NCBI GenBank assembly: GCA_025786725.1
Contig: JAHLTZ010000004.1
Span: 124,001 to 188,000 of the forward strand
Reading direction: 5' to 3'
Source of the DNA: Syncephalis fuscata
Lineage: Eukaryota > Zoopagomycota > Zoopagomycetes > Zoopagales > Piptocephalidaceae
DNA length: 64,000 nt
Shown here: positions 1 through 9,186 of the stretch, in pieces
How the letters are laid out: the number at the start of each line of letters is the position of its first letter
How positions within the stretch are numbered: the first letter of the stretch is position 1
Notes under the pieces: model-generated
Seen by the model: the letters and a program-made list of their open reading frames with translations, nothing else
Told to the model about the DNA's origin: nothing
The model's database searches: none
Translations under genes and position numbers: made by a program

Positions 1-318
1 TCACGTACGCCCAATGCTTCTGAAATGCGACGCGGACAAAGTAGCAACCAAACTACAAGTAGCCGAACTACAGAGACAAAACGTCTCTCTGCAGGCAACA
101 CACTTACCCGTGGATCTAGTATGCGTAACTCATCCTCTACCGCCAATGTATCATCAACACCAGTTTCCCCAACAAATACAAATACAACAACAGGAACAGG
201 AACGACGTCAGGCTCGGGAACACGCCGTACACCCATCGCGTCAAGAACACGGCCTACTGCTGCTGCATCCGCCGCAAATCGTGTCCCTCCTATGTCGTCG
301 ACTGCTCGTGCAAAATAA
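1..318 (+). CDS. C-terminal end of an unidentified gene, low-complexity Ser/Thr/Arg-rich tail (5' end outside window)
   Basis: A reading frame is open from the first base of the window to a TAA at 316-318. The roughly 105 visible residues are almost all Ser, Thr, Arg, Ala, Asn and Gly, with several S/T-P sites and short TGTGTT-like runs, typical of a disordered, phosphorylatable tail. No catalytic motif is visible, so I do not assign a family. Such tails end many fungal kinases and cytoskeletal proteins, but that is only a guess. The stop is followed by an AT-rich 3' region, and a convergent gene (uL15m) ends at 523, leaving about 200 bp between the two stops. Confidence 0.55.
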   Translation, partial: SRTPNASEMRRGQSSNQTTSSRTTETKRLSAGNTLTRGSSMRNSSSTANVSSTPVSPTNTNTTTGTGTTSGSGTRRTPIASRTRPTAAASAANRVPPMSSTARAK

Positions 319-522
319 GTCACTAAACTTTGTGCCTACATTGCTTCATTTATAAACCAATATTTGTAATTTATGGCAACATAAACTTTTATTACAAAAA
401 GGTCTGCCATTGTACTGCTATGTAACCATGCTTATACACCAGTCTTTATTTTATCGTAAATAAGATCGAATTAACCTGTAATTTTAATTGATGAATGTTT
501 ATTTTATTGAATATCAAAGCAG

Positions 523-1522
523 TTACGATTGTCCAGCCTCCATGGGTTGAATGGCCACTTTCTCGCTTGTATTGGCGAGATAGCCACGATGTTCAAGATT
601 AGAGTACCATTCTATGCAATAAAGTTAGCTATGTTGCATCATGAATATGCTACCAATTGTATCCACTTACCAACATCACGTTTCTTAGTAGGAAGTGCTT
701 GTTTGGGCAATTTAATAAATTTCTCTGGATGTAATAAAGCACGAAGACCAAGCGAGTTGTGATAGACACAGCAAATACGGCCACCAATGGCTTCAATGGC
801 TTTAATTGCTTCACTAGAAGCACGCGACACTTCAATATTCACTGGAGTACGTAATTGCTCTGATCCCTATACATCTAATATAAATGCTTGCTATCTACCA
901 TTAAACTGCTCAACTACTTACCCGAGCAAGTAGTTGTACGCCATCGGCATTGATATTAACACAACCACTATCGTTTAGCTGCTTCATAGTAATTGTAGCA
1001 CGAGCATCCAAGCGACCAAGATCTATCCATTTTTGCAACTTGTCAAGATTAAGTACGTTGAATTCCTTAGCATGACTAATCAGAAGTTAGAAATACTATT
1101 TATATGTGTAGTGTTAAGGTTACTGCATCTACATACACATTGGTAAAGCCGCGTTTGGGAAACTTTTTTGTAATCGGCGTTTGGCCACCTTCAAAATTTA
1201 GTCGTGGCTTGCCATTGCCCGAACGTGCCTTTTGGCCCTTTTGACCACGACCGCACGTCTTTCCCTTGCCTGAACTACTACCGCGACCAACGCGCTTTAC
1301 CTAAAAGAAAAGAAAAAGACAAAAATAGATTTATAAGTGTTATGATTGCCGTAGATCAATATGCAAAATAATTACCCGTTTAACGGCGCCTGGATTATCG
1401 GCCAATGTATTTAGTGCAATCTTTGTCACTGGCCGAACTGTTGCATAGGATCGTATGCCTAGCACGGCAGGACGTGCTGCAACACCTTTTACGGCGGCAG
1501 CTAAACCCCACAGACAATTCAT
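523..1522 (-). CDS. MRPL10: Mitochondrial large-subunit ribosomal protein uL15m, five exons
   Basis: Exons (minus strand) are 1376-1522, 1124-1300, 922-1065, 671-866 and 523-611, all with GT-AG borders and matching phases, giving 250 aa. The N-terminus is an arginine/alanine-rich mitochondrial presequence ending near IRSYATV. Exon 2 carries the uL15 glycine-rich signature ([20 protein letters not shown], then NFEGGQTP and FPKRGF). Exon 3 has the [12 protein letters not shown] block, and exons 4-5 end in the [10 protein letters not shown] motif typical of mitochondrial L15. The start at 1522 was chosen because the presequence begins there; an in-frame upstream Met adds an unusual hydrophobic stretch. 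It is part of the mitoribosome and lies close to the exit-tunnel side in known structures (family knowledge). Confidence 0.9.
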
Positions 1523-1993
1523 AACGAATAAAAAAAGAAAGATTAAAATGATGCGATAAATAGCAATAATCGATGCTGGTGTAAAAACTGATTGCAATTA
1601 ATAAAGATTAATTTAATTTGGATTGATTGTAATTGTTGATCCAAGACTTGCCATTATTTAAGCACATCAACTAATGGACTTTCGTACGCTTCGTAATCTA
1701 CTATATACTGTTTTATTTTCTTGTTTTATGCTAAGTATTGCTATTCTATCGGTTGCCTATTGCCTATTGCTATTTTCTTGTTTTACATTACATATTGCTC
1801 TTCTATTGGTTATCTATTGCATATTTCTCTTCTCTTTGTTTCATAATACATACTATTGACCAAATATTTCTATTAAAGCTGGGTGTTTTTAGTCTGCCAT
1901 TTATTATAATAAAACAATAGCGTCATCAAACTTTTATCGCCATTATTTGTATTTTTCTCTGACTTTGTATTTAACCCACCCAATCCAGTCGCC
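1523..1993. other. Intergenic, T-rich with degenerate CTATTG/TTGCCTATT repeats
   Basis: This gap separates the uL15m start from the cysteine-rich gene. Between about 1735 and 1830 the plus strand repeats variants of CTATTG and TTGCCTATT interspersed with TTTTCTTGTTTTA. Short hydrophobic reading frames through it are a by-product of the T-rich sequence. No clear TATA box or RNA gene was seen. Confidence 0.4.
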
Positions 1994-2533
1994 ATGGATC
2001 GTATATTCGGTCGACTTCGACGTGATATTGGATCTATAACCACACAAGCTGCCATTGACTCTGGCACTAGCTTTGGTGCTAGTATGACTGCTGCCATTGG
2101 TCTTGCTGGTATTGCCGAGCTTTGCGCCGTTTGCACCGTTGTTGCCGCTGCTCCTATATGTGCCATTGGTGCTGGCACCGTCTTTGGTGGCAGTATGCTT
2201 GTTGGTGCTGTTCGTAGCATTATCACTGACGAAGCTTGCTCCACTTGTGGTATTCCCGCTGATAAAGCCTGTAAAACCTGCGCAGAAGGTAAAAGCCCTA
2301 CTGCTCCCAATTGCACTGCATGTACTTGTTCCACCTGCATCACTGGAAAGGTCCTATGCAAGGCCTGCACTGCTTGCAAGGCCTGTACCGTTTGCAAAAA
2401 ATGTACTCCATGTAACGGTAATATCTGCAGTGGATATGATGATGATGGTGATGGTGATAGAACTGGCCGTGCCTTAGGCTCTCTTGCAGTTACTAGCGCT
2501 GTTGTTTGCAAGTTTGGTCGTGCTATTCTTTAA
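1994..2533 (+). CDS. Cysteine-rich protein with Gly/Ala-rich hydrophobic N-terminal half, unknown function
   Basis: Single exon, 179 aa, ATG at 1994 in a reasonable context, TAA at 2531-2533. Residues about 20-75 are Gly/Ala/Thr-rich and hydrophobic (GASMTAAIGLAGIAEL, then VVAAAPICAIGAGTVFGGSM), with small residues spaced like a glycine-zipper membrane segment. Residues about 80-150 hold a dense run of Cys-x2-Cys pairs (for example CKACTACKACTVCKKCTPC). A short acidic DDDGDGD stretch follows. I count 20 cysteines. There is no classical signal peptide because the N-terminus is Arg/Asp-rich. The CxxC spacing could bind metals (metallothionein-like) or form a cross-linked structural protein. I do not recognise the family. 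The reverse strand also holds a long open frame, but its composition is not protein-like. Confidence 0.65.
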   Translation: MDRIFGRLRRDIGSITTQAAIDSGTSFGASMTAAIGLAGIAELCAVCTVVAAAPICAIGAGTVFGGSMLVGAVRSIITDEACSTCGIPADKACKTCAEGKSPTAPNCTACTCSTCITGKVLCKACTACKACTVCKKCTPCNGNICSGYDDDGDGDRTGRALGSLAVTSAVVCKFGRAIL

Positions 2534-3981
2534 GAATAAATATCAATCTAAGAGTGATATGGGATAAAGGTGTAATTGTTGTTTTAACCTATTTTATGTA
2601 TAGATCTGGCGACAAACAATGTCATTTTATAATTACACCGTACAGTTGCTTAAATGTCATGAATAGTCCGTATTTTTAATTGTTTCACTTTTAATCAAAA
2701 TTGCTAATAAACAATATCTACTACTATTTATTCTGATGAATGTTTATAATATTAAAAACATTATATCAATCTACAGCTATTTTGTTAACCCGTTGGTCTT
2801 TTTCTTTACTTGTACTTGATATTACTAAGTAACAGTCAAATATAATGTTTGGGATGTTGACTACTAAACAAATTAAACTTATAGCATTGTAAAATAATGT
2901 ACCAAGTAAAGCCATCAGTAATTGCGATGCAGTAGAAATATTGTTTGTGTTTAACAACTATTGAAAATATATAGACTGTAAAGCAGAATAGTAAGGTAGC
3001 TGCGACTATGATATCTCAATCTTTTATTAGTATAAACATACTATAGTACACACATTTGTATACTATTATACACGTGCACTGTGATCCAGATTATTGGTAA
3101 TATTTTATACATAATCATTGCAAGAAATTAGGTAGCTAGTGGTAAAGACATGGTAAAGTTCTTAGTAAAATTGTAACACATCGTTACAAATTACTCTGCG
3201 GTAAATAGAACAAAACAAACTTGTTCTCTGAAACTTACGTCCTCCTAGTAGTTTTTAGCGATAAATCAGTCTAGCTATTGTGGAGTTTTACTATGCATGC
3301 TGTGCTAACGAACATTTGTATAAACCAGCCATTAAAGAATTTTAGCTATCAATACTTTATCAATGCTGCATATCGATCTATTCTATTTGTTCATGTTCAT
3401 GTTATTCTGATTTGTATGCTAATAAGATATATGGAAAAGGTACAATCAAGTAATGCTGCTATTCTCAAATAACCAGTTAACTTGCTTGGAATACATGGAT
3501 AAAATTTATAGGAACTAAATCCTTATTAATCAGCTTTTTCAGGTCACTATAAATTGCCTAATTTTTGTTGTTTCGTTAATTGCACAAATGAAATCGGGTT
3601 TGTTAAGGACACATACGATGTTTTATAACTTTACCCCGTTAACCAATATGTATTTATAAAATCATATAGATGTATCATGATTGGTGTACATTGTAACCGC
3701 TACTGTCGTTAACTACGTTTTTTTTAATTTTAACCCGGCCACTTCATCATGTAGTTGTACTTCATCGGTATCAGTCAAACACACAGTTCATTCTGTACAG
3801 TAGGTATCGGTCGCTTTTTTGCTATTGCAATAGCTTTAAATAGCTTGCATTAACTTGAAGCTAAAATAAAATTTATCAGTTTACTTGCATTTTGCTCTCT
3901 GCTACTTCTCTATCATACATTCTCTATTCTATACACTTTACTTGCTGGTCTATATTTCTAGTTTGACAAATCACGACCACC
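2534..3981. other. Intergenic, AT-rich, no supported gene
   Basis: About 1.4 kb with only short reading frames and no recognisable domain, tRNA or repeat array. The last 200 bp before 3,982 is the presumed promoter and 5' leader of the small secreted gene. Confidence 0.4.
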
Positions 3982-4740
3982 ATGAAGTCTTACATCGCTA
4001 CTACCTGCATTCTTTCCGTAGCCTTTGTGTCCAGTGTTATCATGGTAAATAATATGCCAGCTCGATTCTATTGTAACATGTTTTACTTATAATTAATATT
4101 GTATGCTATATAGGCGGCTTTTTTGCTAATACTATGTTGCACTGATGAAACTCTAGATGGTAAGCTGCAGTTGTAATTAACAATCGAGTATTAACTAAAC
4201 ATGGTTTGTCTGCATGAATATAATAAATTAACCGTAATAGTCGGTAAGTTTTTGTTCAAGTGGCTATTTTAATACTAACTGTTTAATATTTTTATGTGAA
4301 GTTACTGGAGCTGCACTGATGGCTAGAAGTAAGAACTTTTGCTGCAAGTTGTAAATCGTTAAATTCAATGCATTAATTATATTGATTTGATAAACGTGTT
4401 CACAGGAGGCATTTCACACGTATAACATTTATATCAATACTGACTGCATAGTATTTTTCCAATGAACCACTAAAGCAGTATCAACAGCTTGTAAGTAAAT
4501 CCTGGCATAGCTATAAAGTAGCTAATTGTATAATAATTTCAACACAATTTAAAACTTGTTATTAATAGCGCGTAAGTTATATAACAAATAATACTATTAA
4601 TGCTTGCATATATATTATTTGGTTATTATTAACGGTAAGTAAGTTGAACTATAAATTGTTTATTTGAATTAACTTTTTGCCTAAAGCTGACCATTATTAT
4701 GTGTTTATATATTTAGGCATAAGTTTGGTAACAAGCAAGT
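3982..4740 (+). CDS. Candidate small secreted protein gene with several tiny exons; exon structure not resolved
   Basis: ATG at 3982 starts a 21-residue signal-peptide-like exon (MKSYIATTCILSVAFVSSVI), followed at 4045 by a GTAAAT donor. Downstream, strong GTAAG donors sit within 0-15 nt of preceding AGs at roughly 80-bp steps. AG|ATG|GTAAGC is at 4157-4159, AG|TCG|GTAAGT at 4241-4243, AG|AA|GTAAGA at 4327-4328, CACAG at 4401-4405, AG|CTT|GTAAGT at 4488-4490 and AG|CGC|GTAAGT at 4569-4571. Segments around 4137-4175 and 4313-4350 resemble each other, as if intron units were duplicated. Two readings are possible: larger exons at 4114-4159, 4302-4328 and 4406-4419 that stay open, or mostly 3-nt exons. 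The 3' end is unclear (stops are available at about 4661-4715). It resembles, in smaller form, the micro-exon gene at 9,187-11,955. Confidence 0.45.
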
Positions 4741-4861
4741 CTATTTGATAATTACGCAGTCTCGTCTCTCATACATTAAAATTTATCTTATATACCTGGC
4801 ATTTCACGTTTTAATAAACAATGTTTATTATCATTATTATTTAATCTACATTTTATTGAAA

Positions 4862-5752
4862 CTATTTAGTAATCTTCACTTGGAATGTACCTGCAAAACA
4901 GTTTAGAAAATGCTCGTATTTTCTTGTTGATATAAAGCAACTTACACTGAGGAAGAGCAACTGTTTCGGCAATAACCACACTCGTAACACCGAGACAGGC
5001 GAGCGCGCCGCGTATTAAGCCGCATGGAAACCAAAGATACTAGTCAGATGATATAGAGGCAATTAGATGGTCTATCAATTTTAGAAAACATCAGCTTACC
5101 GGTGTGGCTCTGCGCGCTGCATCTGAACCACCAAGAGGTGTGGACATACGATTAAACCATTTGAATGTATTATCTTGCAATACATAGACGCCCTGGGTAA
5201 ACGCACATAGAACTGAGTATCAATATCAAACACGGCAATGCTATTAACAATACAATACTCGATGCTTACTCGGTGATTTGTTTTTAAATTATCGATTTGT
5301 TTTTTAAATACAGCGATCCAGAATTCTTTACAAATAAACTTGATTACCTCCAAGCTATCAGTGAACCGTGCCCGGTCGCGGGTAATGCTATTAGAAAAAC
5401 GTATTAGCCACAGTGATGTCTAGTCTATCCGGGCATTTAGTATTTACCGCTCAACGAGGGCCTGGCCTACACGGAAGCCGAGTGCCTCTAGCTTCACGTA
5501 GGCAGCCTCTTTGTCTTCGTCAGCATTGGCCGTCGTGTCCTGCACCTGATGTACCATTTCTGCCAGCAGATAGTCGAGGCAACTCTCGTTGACAAGTCGA
5601 CGCTGGGTGGCTGGGTCATCACCAAGCAATTGCTGCACAGATTGCGCCCCGCCACCTTGTGGCTGCGATCCCGTAGATGACTGCGACATGGTAGGGCCGT
5701 GCCGCGACTGCGACTGCGACATCGAAGGACGTGGACTAGATTGTGTAGACAT
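4862..5752 (-). CDS. TRS33: TRAPP complex subunit Trs33 / TRAPPC6-like, five exons
   Basis: Exons (minus) are 5448-5752, 5270-5387, 5100-5192, 4946-5039 and 4862-4890; phases join cleanly to 212 aa. After a 40-residue Ser/Gln-rich leader, the Bet3-fold family motifs appear in order: CLDYLLAEMV, LEALGFRVGQALVER, RFTDSLEVIKFICKEFW, FKKQIDNLKTNHRGVYVLQD, FPCGLIRGALACLGV and VIAETVALPQCTFQVKI. These match Trs33/TRAPPC6, a core subunit of the TRAPP vesicle-tethering and Rab-GEF complexes at ER-Golgi membranes (family knowledge). The disordered leader is longer than in yeast Trs33. The gene is divergent from the CsbD-like gene at 6128. Confidence 0.92.
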
Positions 5753-6127
5753 GACGACAATGGTGTCGGATTAGTTCTGAAACCGAAATGATCAATAAAT
5801 GACGACAAAACTTAAACAGGACGAAGAGGGAAGAAGTGTAAGGACAATAGTGTGTGTGAAGTCAGAGATAAGAAGTGAGACATGTTCTGTTTATGGCATA
5901 AGTTTTATATCGTCATTGTGACCACATAGTGTAATCTATGGATCCACTTGTGTTGTATTAGTGCGGTGTCACGCACTTGCCACCCAACGCGTATTTGCAT
6001 AAATAGACGCCACTTGGTCAGTGTCCAGATGTGTTCGATACCTCACTTTATTCTATATTCAAGTTGAATACTCATTGTTTATTTCCACTAGCAACTAGCA
6101 TATCAATTGCACTACCACTTTATCAAC
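5753..6127. promoter_or_regulatory. Divergent promoter region between TRS33 and the CsbD-like gene, with a TATA-like box
   Basis: The 375 bp between two divergent start codons must hold both promoters. A CATAAATA element at about 5999-6006 lies roughly 125 bp before the plus-strand ATG at 6128, a plausible TATA box for that gene. No TATA-like box was seen for TRS33. Confidence 0.4.
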
Positions 6128-6547
6128 ATGGCACACCTAGGCGACAAAATGAGCGGAAAGGTCAAGGAGAACGTTGGCTGGGCTATCGGCGACAAGGAGA
6201 TGGAGGCTCGCGGCAAGGCACAAGCAACTGAAGCCGAAACGCTACGACATGGTGGCGAGCCAAGCCGCGTTCACGGCAACATGGAATCCGCAAAAGGTGC
6301 CACCAAGGAGAATGTTGGCCAGGCCGTTGGCGACCGCGGCATGCAGGCACGTGGTGCAGCTCAGCGAACCACTGGTAATGCCGAAGCTGAAACCGCCAAG
6401 AATCTAAACTATGCTGGCGGCGCAAAAGATCGTGTGGTCGGTGGCGCTAAGGAAAATGCCGGACGTGCCATGGGCAACAGACAAATGGAAGCTGAAGGCC
6501 AAGCACGCAACACTTATGGCAACGTGCGACAAGGCATGAACCAATAA
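6128..6547 (+). CDS. CsbD-like stress protein with three internal repeats
   Basis: Single exon, 139 aa, starting at the MAHLGDKM methionine (6128). An upstream in-frame Met at 6107 is less likely because it adds an unrelated MHYHFIN stretch. The protein contains three copies of a CsbD-type repeat: GKVKENVGWAIGDKEMEARGKAQ, GATKENVGQAVGDRGMQARGAAQ and GGAKENAGRAMGNRQMEAEGQARN. It is hydrophilic and rich in Ala, Gly, Glu and Lys, like LEA/hydrophilin proteins. CsbD domains are bacterial general-stress proteins, and multi-repeat versions are common in fungi, often induced in stress or spores (family knowledge). The molecular role is not established. It has a TATA-like box upstream and no intron, unlike most neighbours. 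Confidence 0.85.
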   Translation: MAHLGDKMSGKVKENVGWAIGDKEMEARGKAQATEAETLRHGGEPSRVHGNMESAKGATKENVGQAVGDRGMQARGAAQRTTGNAEAETAKNLNYAGGAKDRVVGGAKENAGRAMGNRQMEAEGQARNTYGNVRQGMNQ

Positions 6548-7290
6548 GCGCGACCAGTATATTAGCCGATCATCCGATTGACGTTATGCAATGAACTTGC
6601 CTTTTTACACCGATCCATTTGTGTTAACTTCATTGCAAAATAAAACTGTTCATAAATACTCGTATAGAAATGTTAGAATATTGTTTATTGTTTATTGGAA
6701 AACAGTCGTAGTGTTTATTGATGTTTAAATGTTTAAATTATTGTTAATACTGGTCATGATGTAGTATGACAGTCGGTATACGGCAATTATTAACTGATTC
6801 TATATTCATGTGTCAACGGATACCATTCAGTTTGAACGCAATTGAACCCTTATAGCATTGATAAGGGGTCAATGTGTGTACACATATTTGTTCCACAATC
6901 ACGTAATACCAATTCTTACAAATGTAATATGTCATAATATTACATTTATACGATTACATTTAAATTGACCATTTTAACAATAGTATCAGTAATTTATTTA
7001 TGTTTTCTTTATGATATATTTGATATTAGCGTTGATAAATGTTATAGTATTCCATGTTACAATAAAATATAATAAATAGATAAATGATAGTAATAAGGGC
7101 AATTTTGAAAAAAAAAACACTGTTTTAATTTTAATTACAAAAATACGTTTTAAATTATAACTTTTTATATTTTTATATTTTATAAAATAAATACACTGTT
7201 TTAGATTTTACCATAATAAATTTAATAAATAAAAATAAATCATTTTTTGATTTTATTTACTGAAATATGCCGTTTTAAAAAATCTACCAA
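6548..7290. other. Intergenic, very AT-rich
   Basis: Increasingly AT-rich from 6,900 on, with runs of A and T near 7,105-7,260. It leads into the decayed transposase. Nothing else seen. Confidence 0.35.
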
Positions 7291-8700
7291 ATGTCTACAA
7301 AACTATTTAAAGAAGCTATATTTAATAATACTGAAGAACTGAGGGCCACTGTTGACGAGCTTAGGCTTGTCAACGGTTGCAGTTTTATTACAGCTTATTT
7401 GTTCTCATGAAGATCGTTCCAGCAACAAATGTCAGTTTGTTTTAACTGCCAGAAAGCAGAAAACTGGCCTACTAAAGATTGTTGAATGTAATATTAAACA
7501 TTTTAATGGTTGTTCATATGATTTTGGTAATAACACTATTAAATCTATTACAAATGATATTGCTACATTTTCAAATATGAAATTAAAGGATGCACAAGTA
7601 AAAGTATTAAGTACATATTTGATTATTTAATATATACTAACAACTATAATAGTTCAACAGGAATTAATATTTTTATTACAAAGCTTGGTCTGCTCTTAAT
7701 TCAATGGAAAAAATGATATTGACAGTGATATCGATTTTATTTATTTATTAAATATTACCTCATTAAATTGGGCATTTTAATCCGAATTCTGTGCAGCGCT
7801 TTTTGCAGAACCAGTCTGGTAATCTTGAAAGTGCGTTTTTATGTCCTTTATCATCTATTAAAGCTTACCAGTATACTTGTAAAGTACTGGTAATTGATGA
7901 CTGCCATTTAAGATCTTCTTATGGCGGTGTTGCTCTTACTGCAGTTGTTAAAGATGGAAATAACAATATTTTTCCTTTGGCTGTTGCTATAATATCTCAT
8001 GAAAATGAAAACAACTAGGTCTATTTTCTTAAACATTTAGCAGATTCAATACCTGAATTAAGTATTTACAAGCTCAAGGATTGTTAACTAATAATAATTA
8101 TTTGTTGTATAAATCAACATTAACTGACGCCAATAATTATATAGTTGATAATTATTTTGCTACCAAATTTCAAATACTAATTTTGAAAAATTGTGGGCCT
8201 TTATTAGATGATTTATTAATAAATCTTACGCCATTGCTTATTTAAACAAAGTATATGCTTCAGAAATTTGTCCGGTTGAAATAGGATTAATTACTGCAGA
8301 CATTTCGTGTTTGCCACCGACAATAACGAAGAAAGCCGGTAGCCCAAGAGTTAAAAGAATTAGATTTTGTGGCGGAGCTTCGGAAGCCTCTTAACGATAT
8401 ACTTGTCGCAGTTGTAGCTCAAAAGGACACAATACAAGAACATGCTCTGTAAACACTAGATCAGTAACGTTGAAACAAACACTTTTGTTGAAGAACAAAT
8501 ACAAACTACTAGTGAAACGGCTATTAAAAAAAGCAAGCGTGCTATTAAAGAATGTTTAATTTTTGATGAACTTCATTACAAGGAAACGAAGTGTGGGGTA
8601 AATAAAAAATGGTTTTATTTATTAAATAAATTTAATAAACTTAAAAAAATTATTATGGTAAAATTAAGAATAGGAAAAGAAATGGAAAAAGTTTTATAAT
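7291..8700 (+). pseudogene. Decayed Mutator-like (MULE/MuDR) transposase
   Basis: Fragments of a MULE transposase lie in order on the plus strand, broken by stops and frameshifts. An N-terminal piece starts at 7291 (MSTKLFKEAIFNNTEEL) and shifts frame near 7,370-7,400. The transposase core at about 7,790-8,060 has the family block VLVIDDCHLRSSYGGVALTA, then VKDGNNNIFPLAVAI, where a TAG at about 8016-8018 replaces the expected tryptophan codon. A KKAGSPRVKRIR segment at about 8,330-8,365 and a CCHC zinc knuckle (CRSCSSKGHNTRTC) at about 8,410-8,450 follow. The element is clearly inactive. Terminal inverted repeats were not identified by eye. Very AT-rich flanks suggest old decay. Confidence 0.8.
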
Positions 8701-9186
8701 TTAAAAAGTGTATTTTTCAAATTTGCCCTTTATTAAAAAGCGTTTTTATTCTAATTTCAGCATAATATTATTTGGCTATATGATAATGATAGCTTTGCTA
8801 CTATCCATATCAATCTATGCTTATAACTAATACAATATAATTGTACATGTCTTTTGTTATTAATTTACTATTTGATTAATAATTGTTGATTATTGGATGA
8901 AAATAAAACATGGTTATAGATATAGCAATTTGATTGTATATAGTTAAGGTGAAACCATAAGTTTATTACTATAAGCTTGCACAGTTGAATAGAAACAACC
9001 AGATGCAATCTTGTTGGTAACATAATGATTCCATTGATTAAAGATTGGATAAACCGGAGCATTGGCCAAAACTTGATATATAGATAGACTGGACGGCGTA
9101 GTTGTCAAATGGTCTTGTTTTCCACCGAATATATACCTAAAGTGTATTGGAATAATGGCTTAATTGCGCTACCAATGTTAATGCTC
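8701..9186. other. 3' flank of the micro-exon gene, no gene seen
   Basis: AT-rich sequence between the transposase remnant and the last exon of the minus-strand micro-exon gene; it presumably contains that gene's 3' UTR. A short stretch near 8,770-8,810 weakly resembles the repeated element at 12,317-12,785. Confidence 0.35.

Noticed and set aside
1674-1920. Two small hydrophobic open frames at 1.67-1.92 kb
   Set aside because: They derive from the T-rich CTATTG repeats and have no start context or partner exon.
1873-2511. 212-aa open frame antisense to the cysteine-rich gene
   Set aside because: It is the reverse strand of a Cys/Ala-rich repeat, has no recognisable domain and overlaps the better gene completely.
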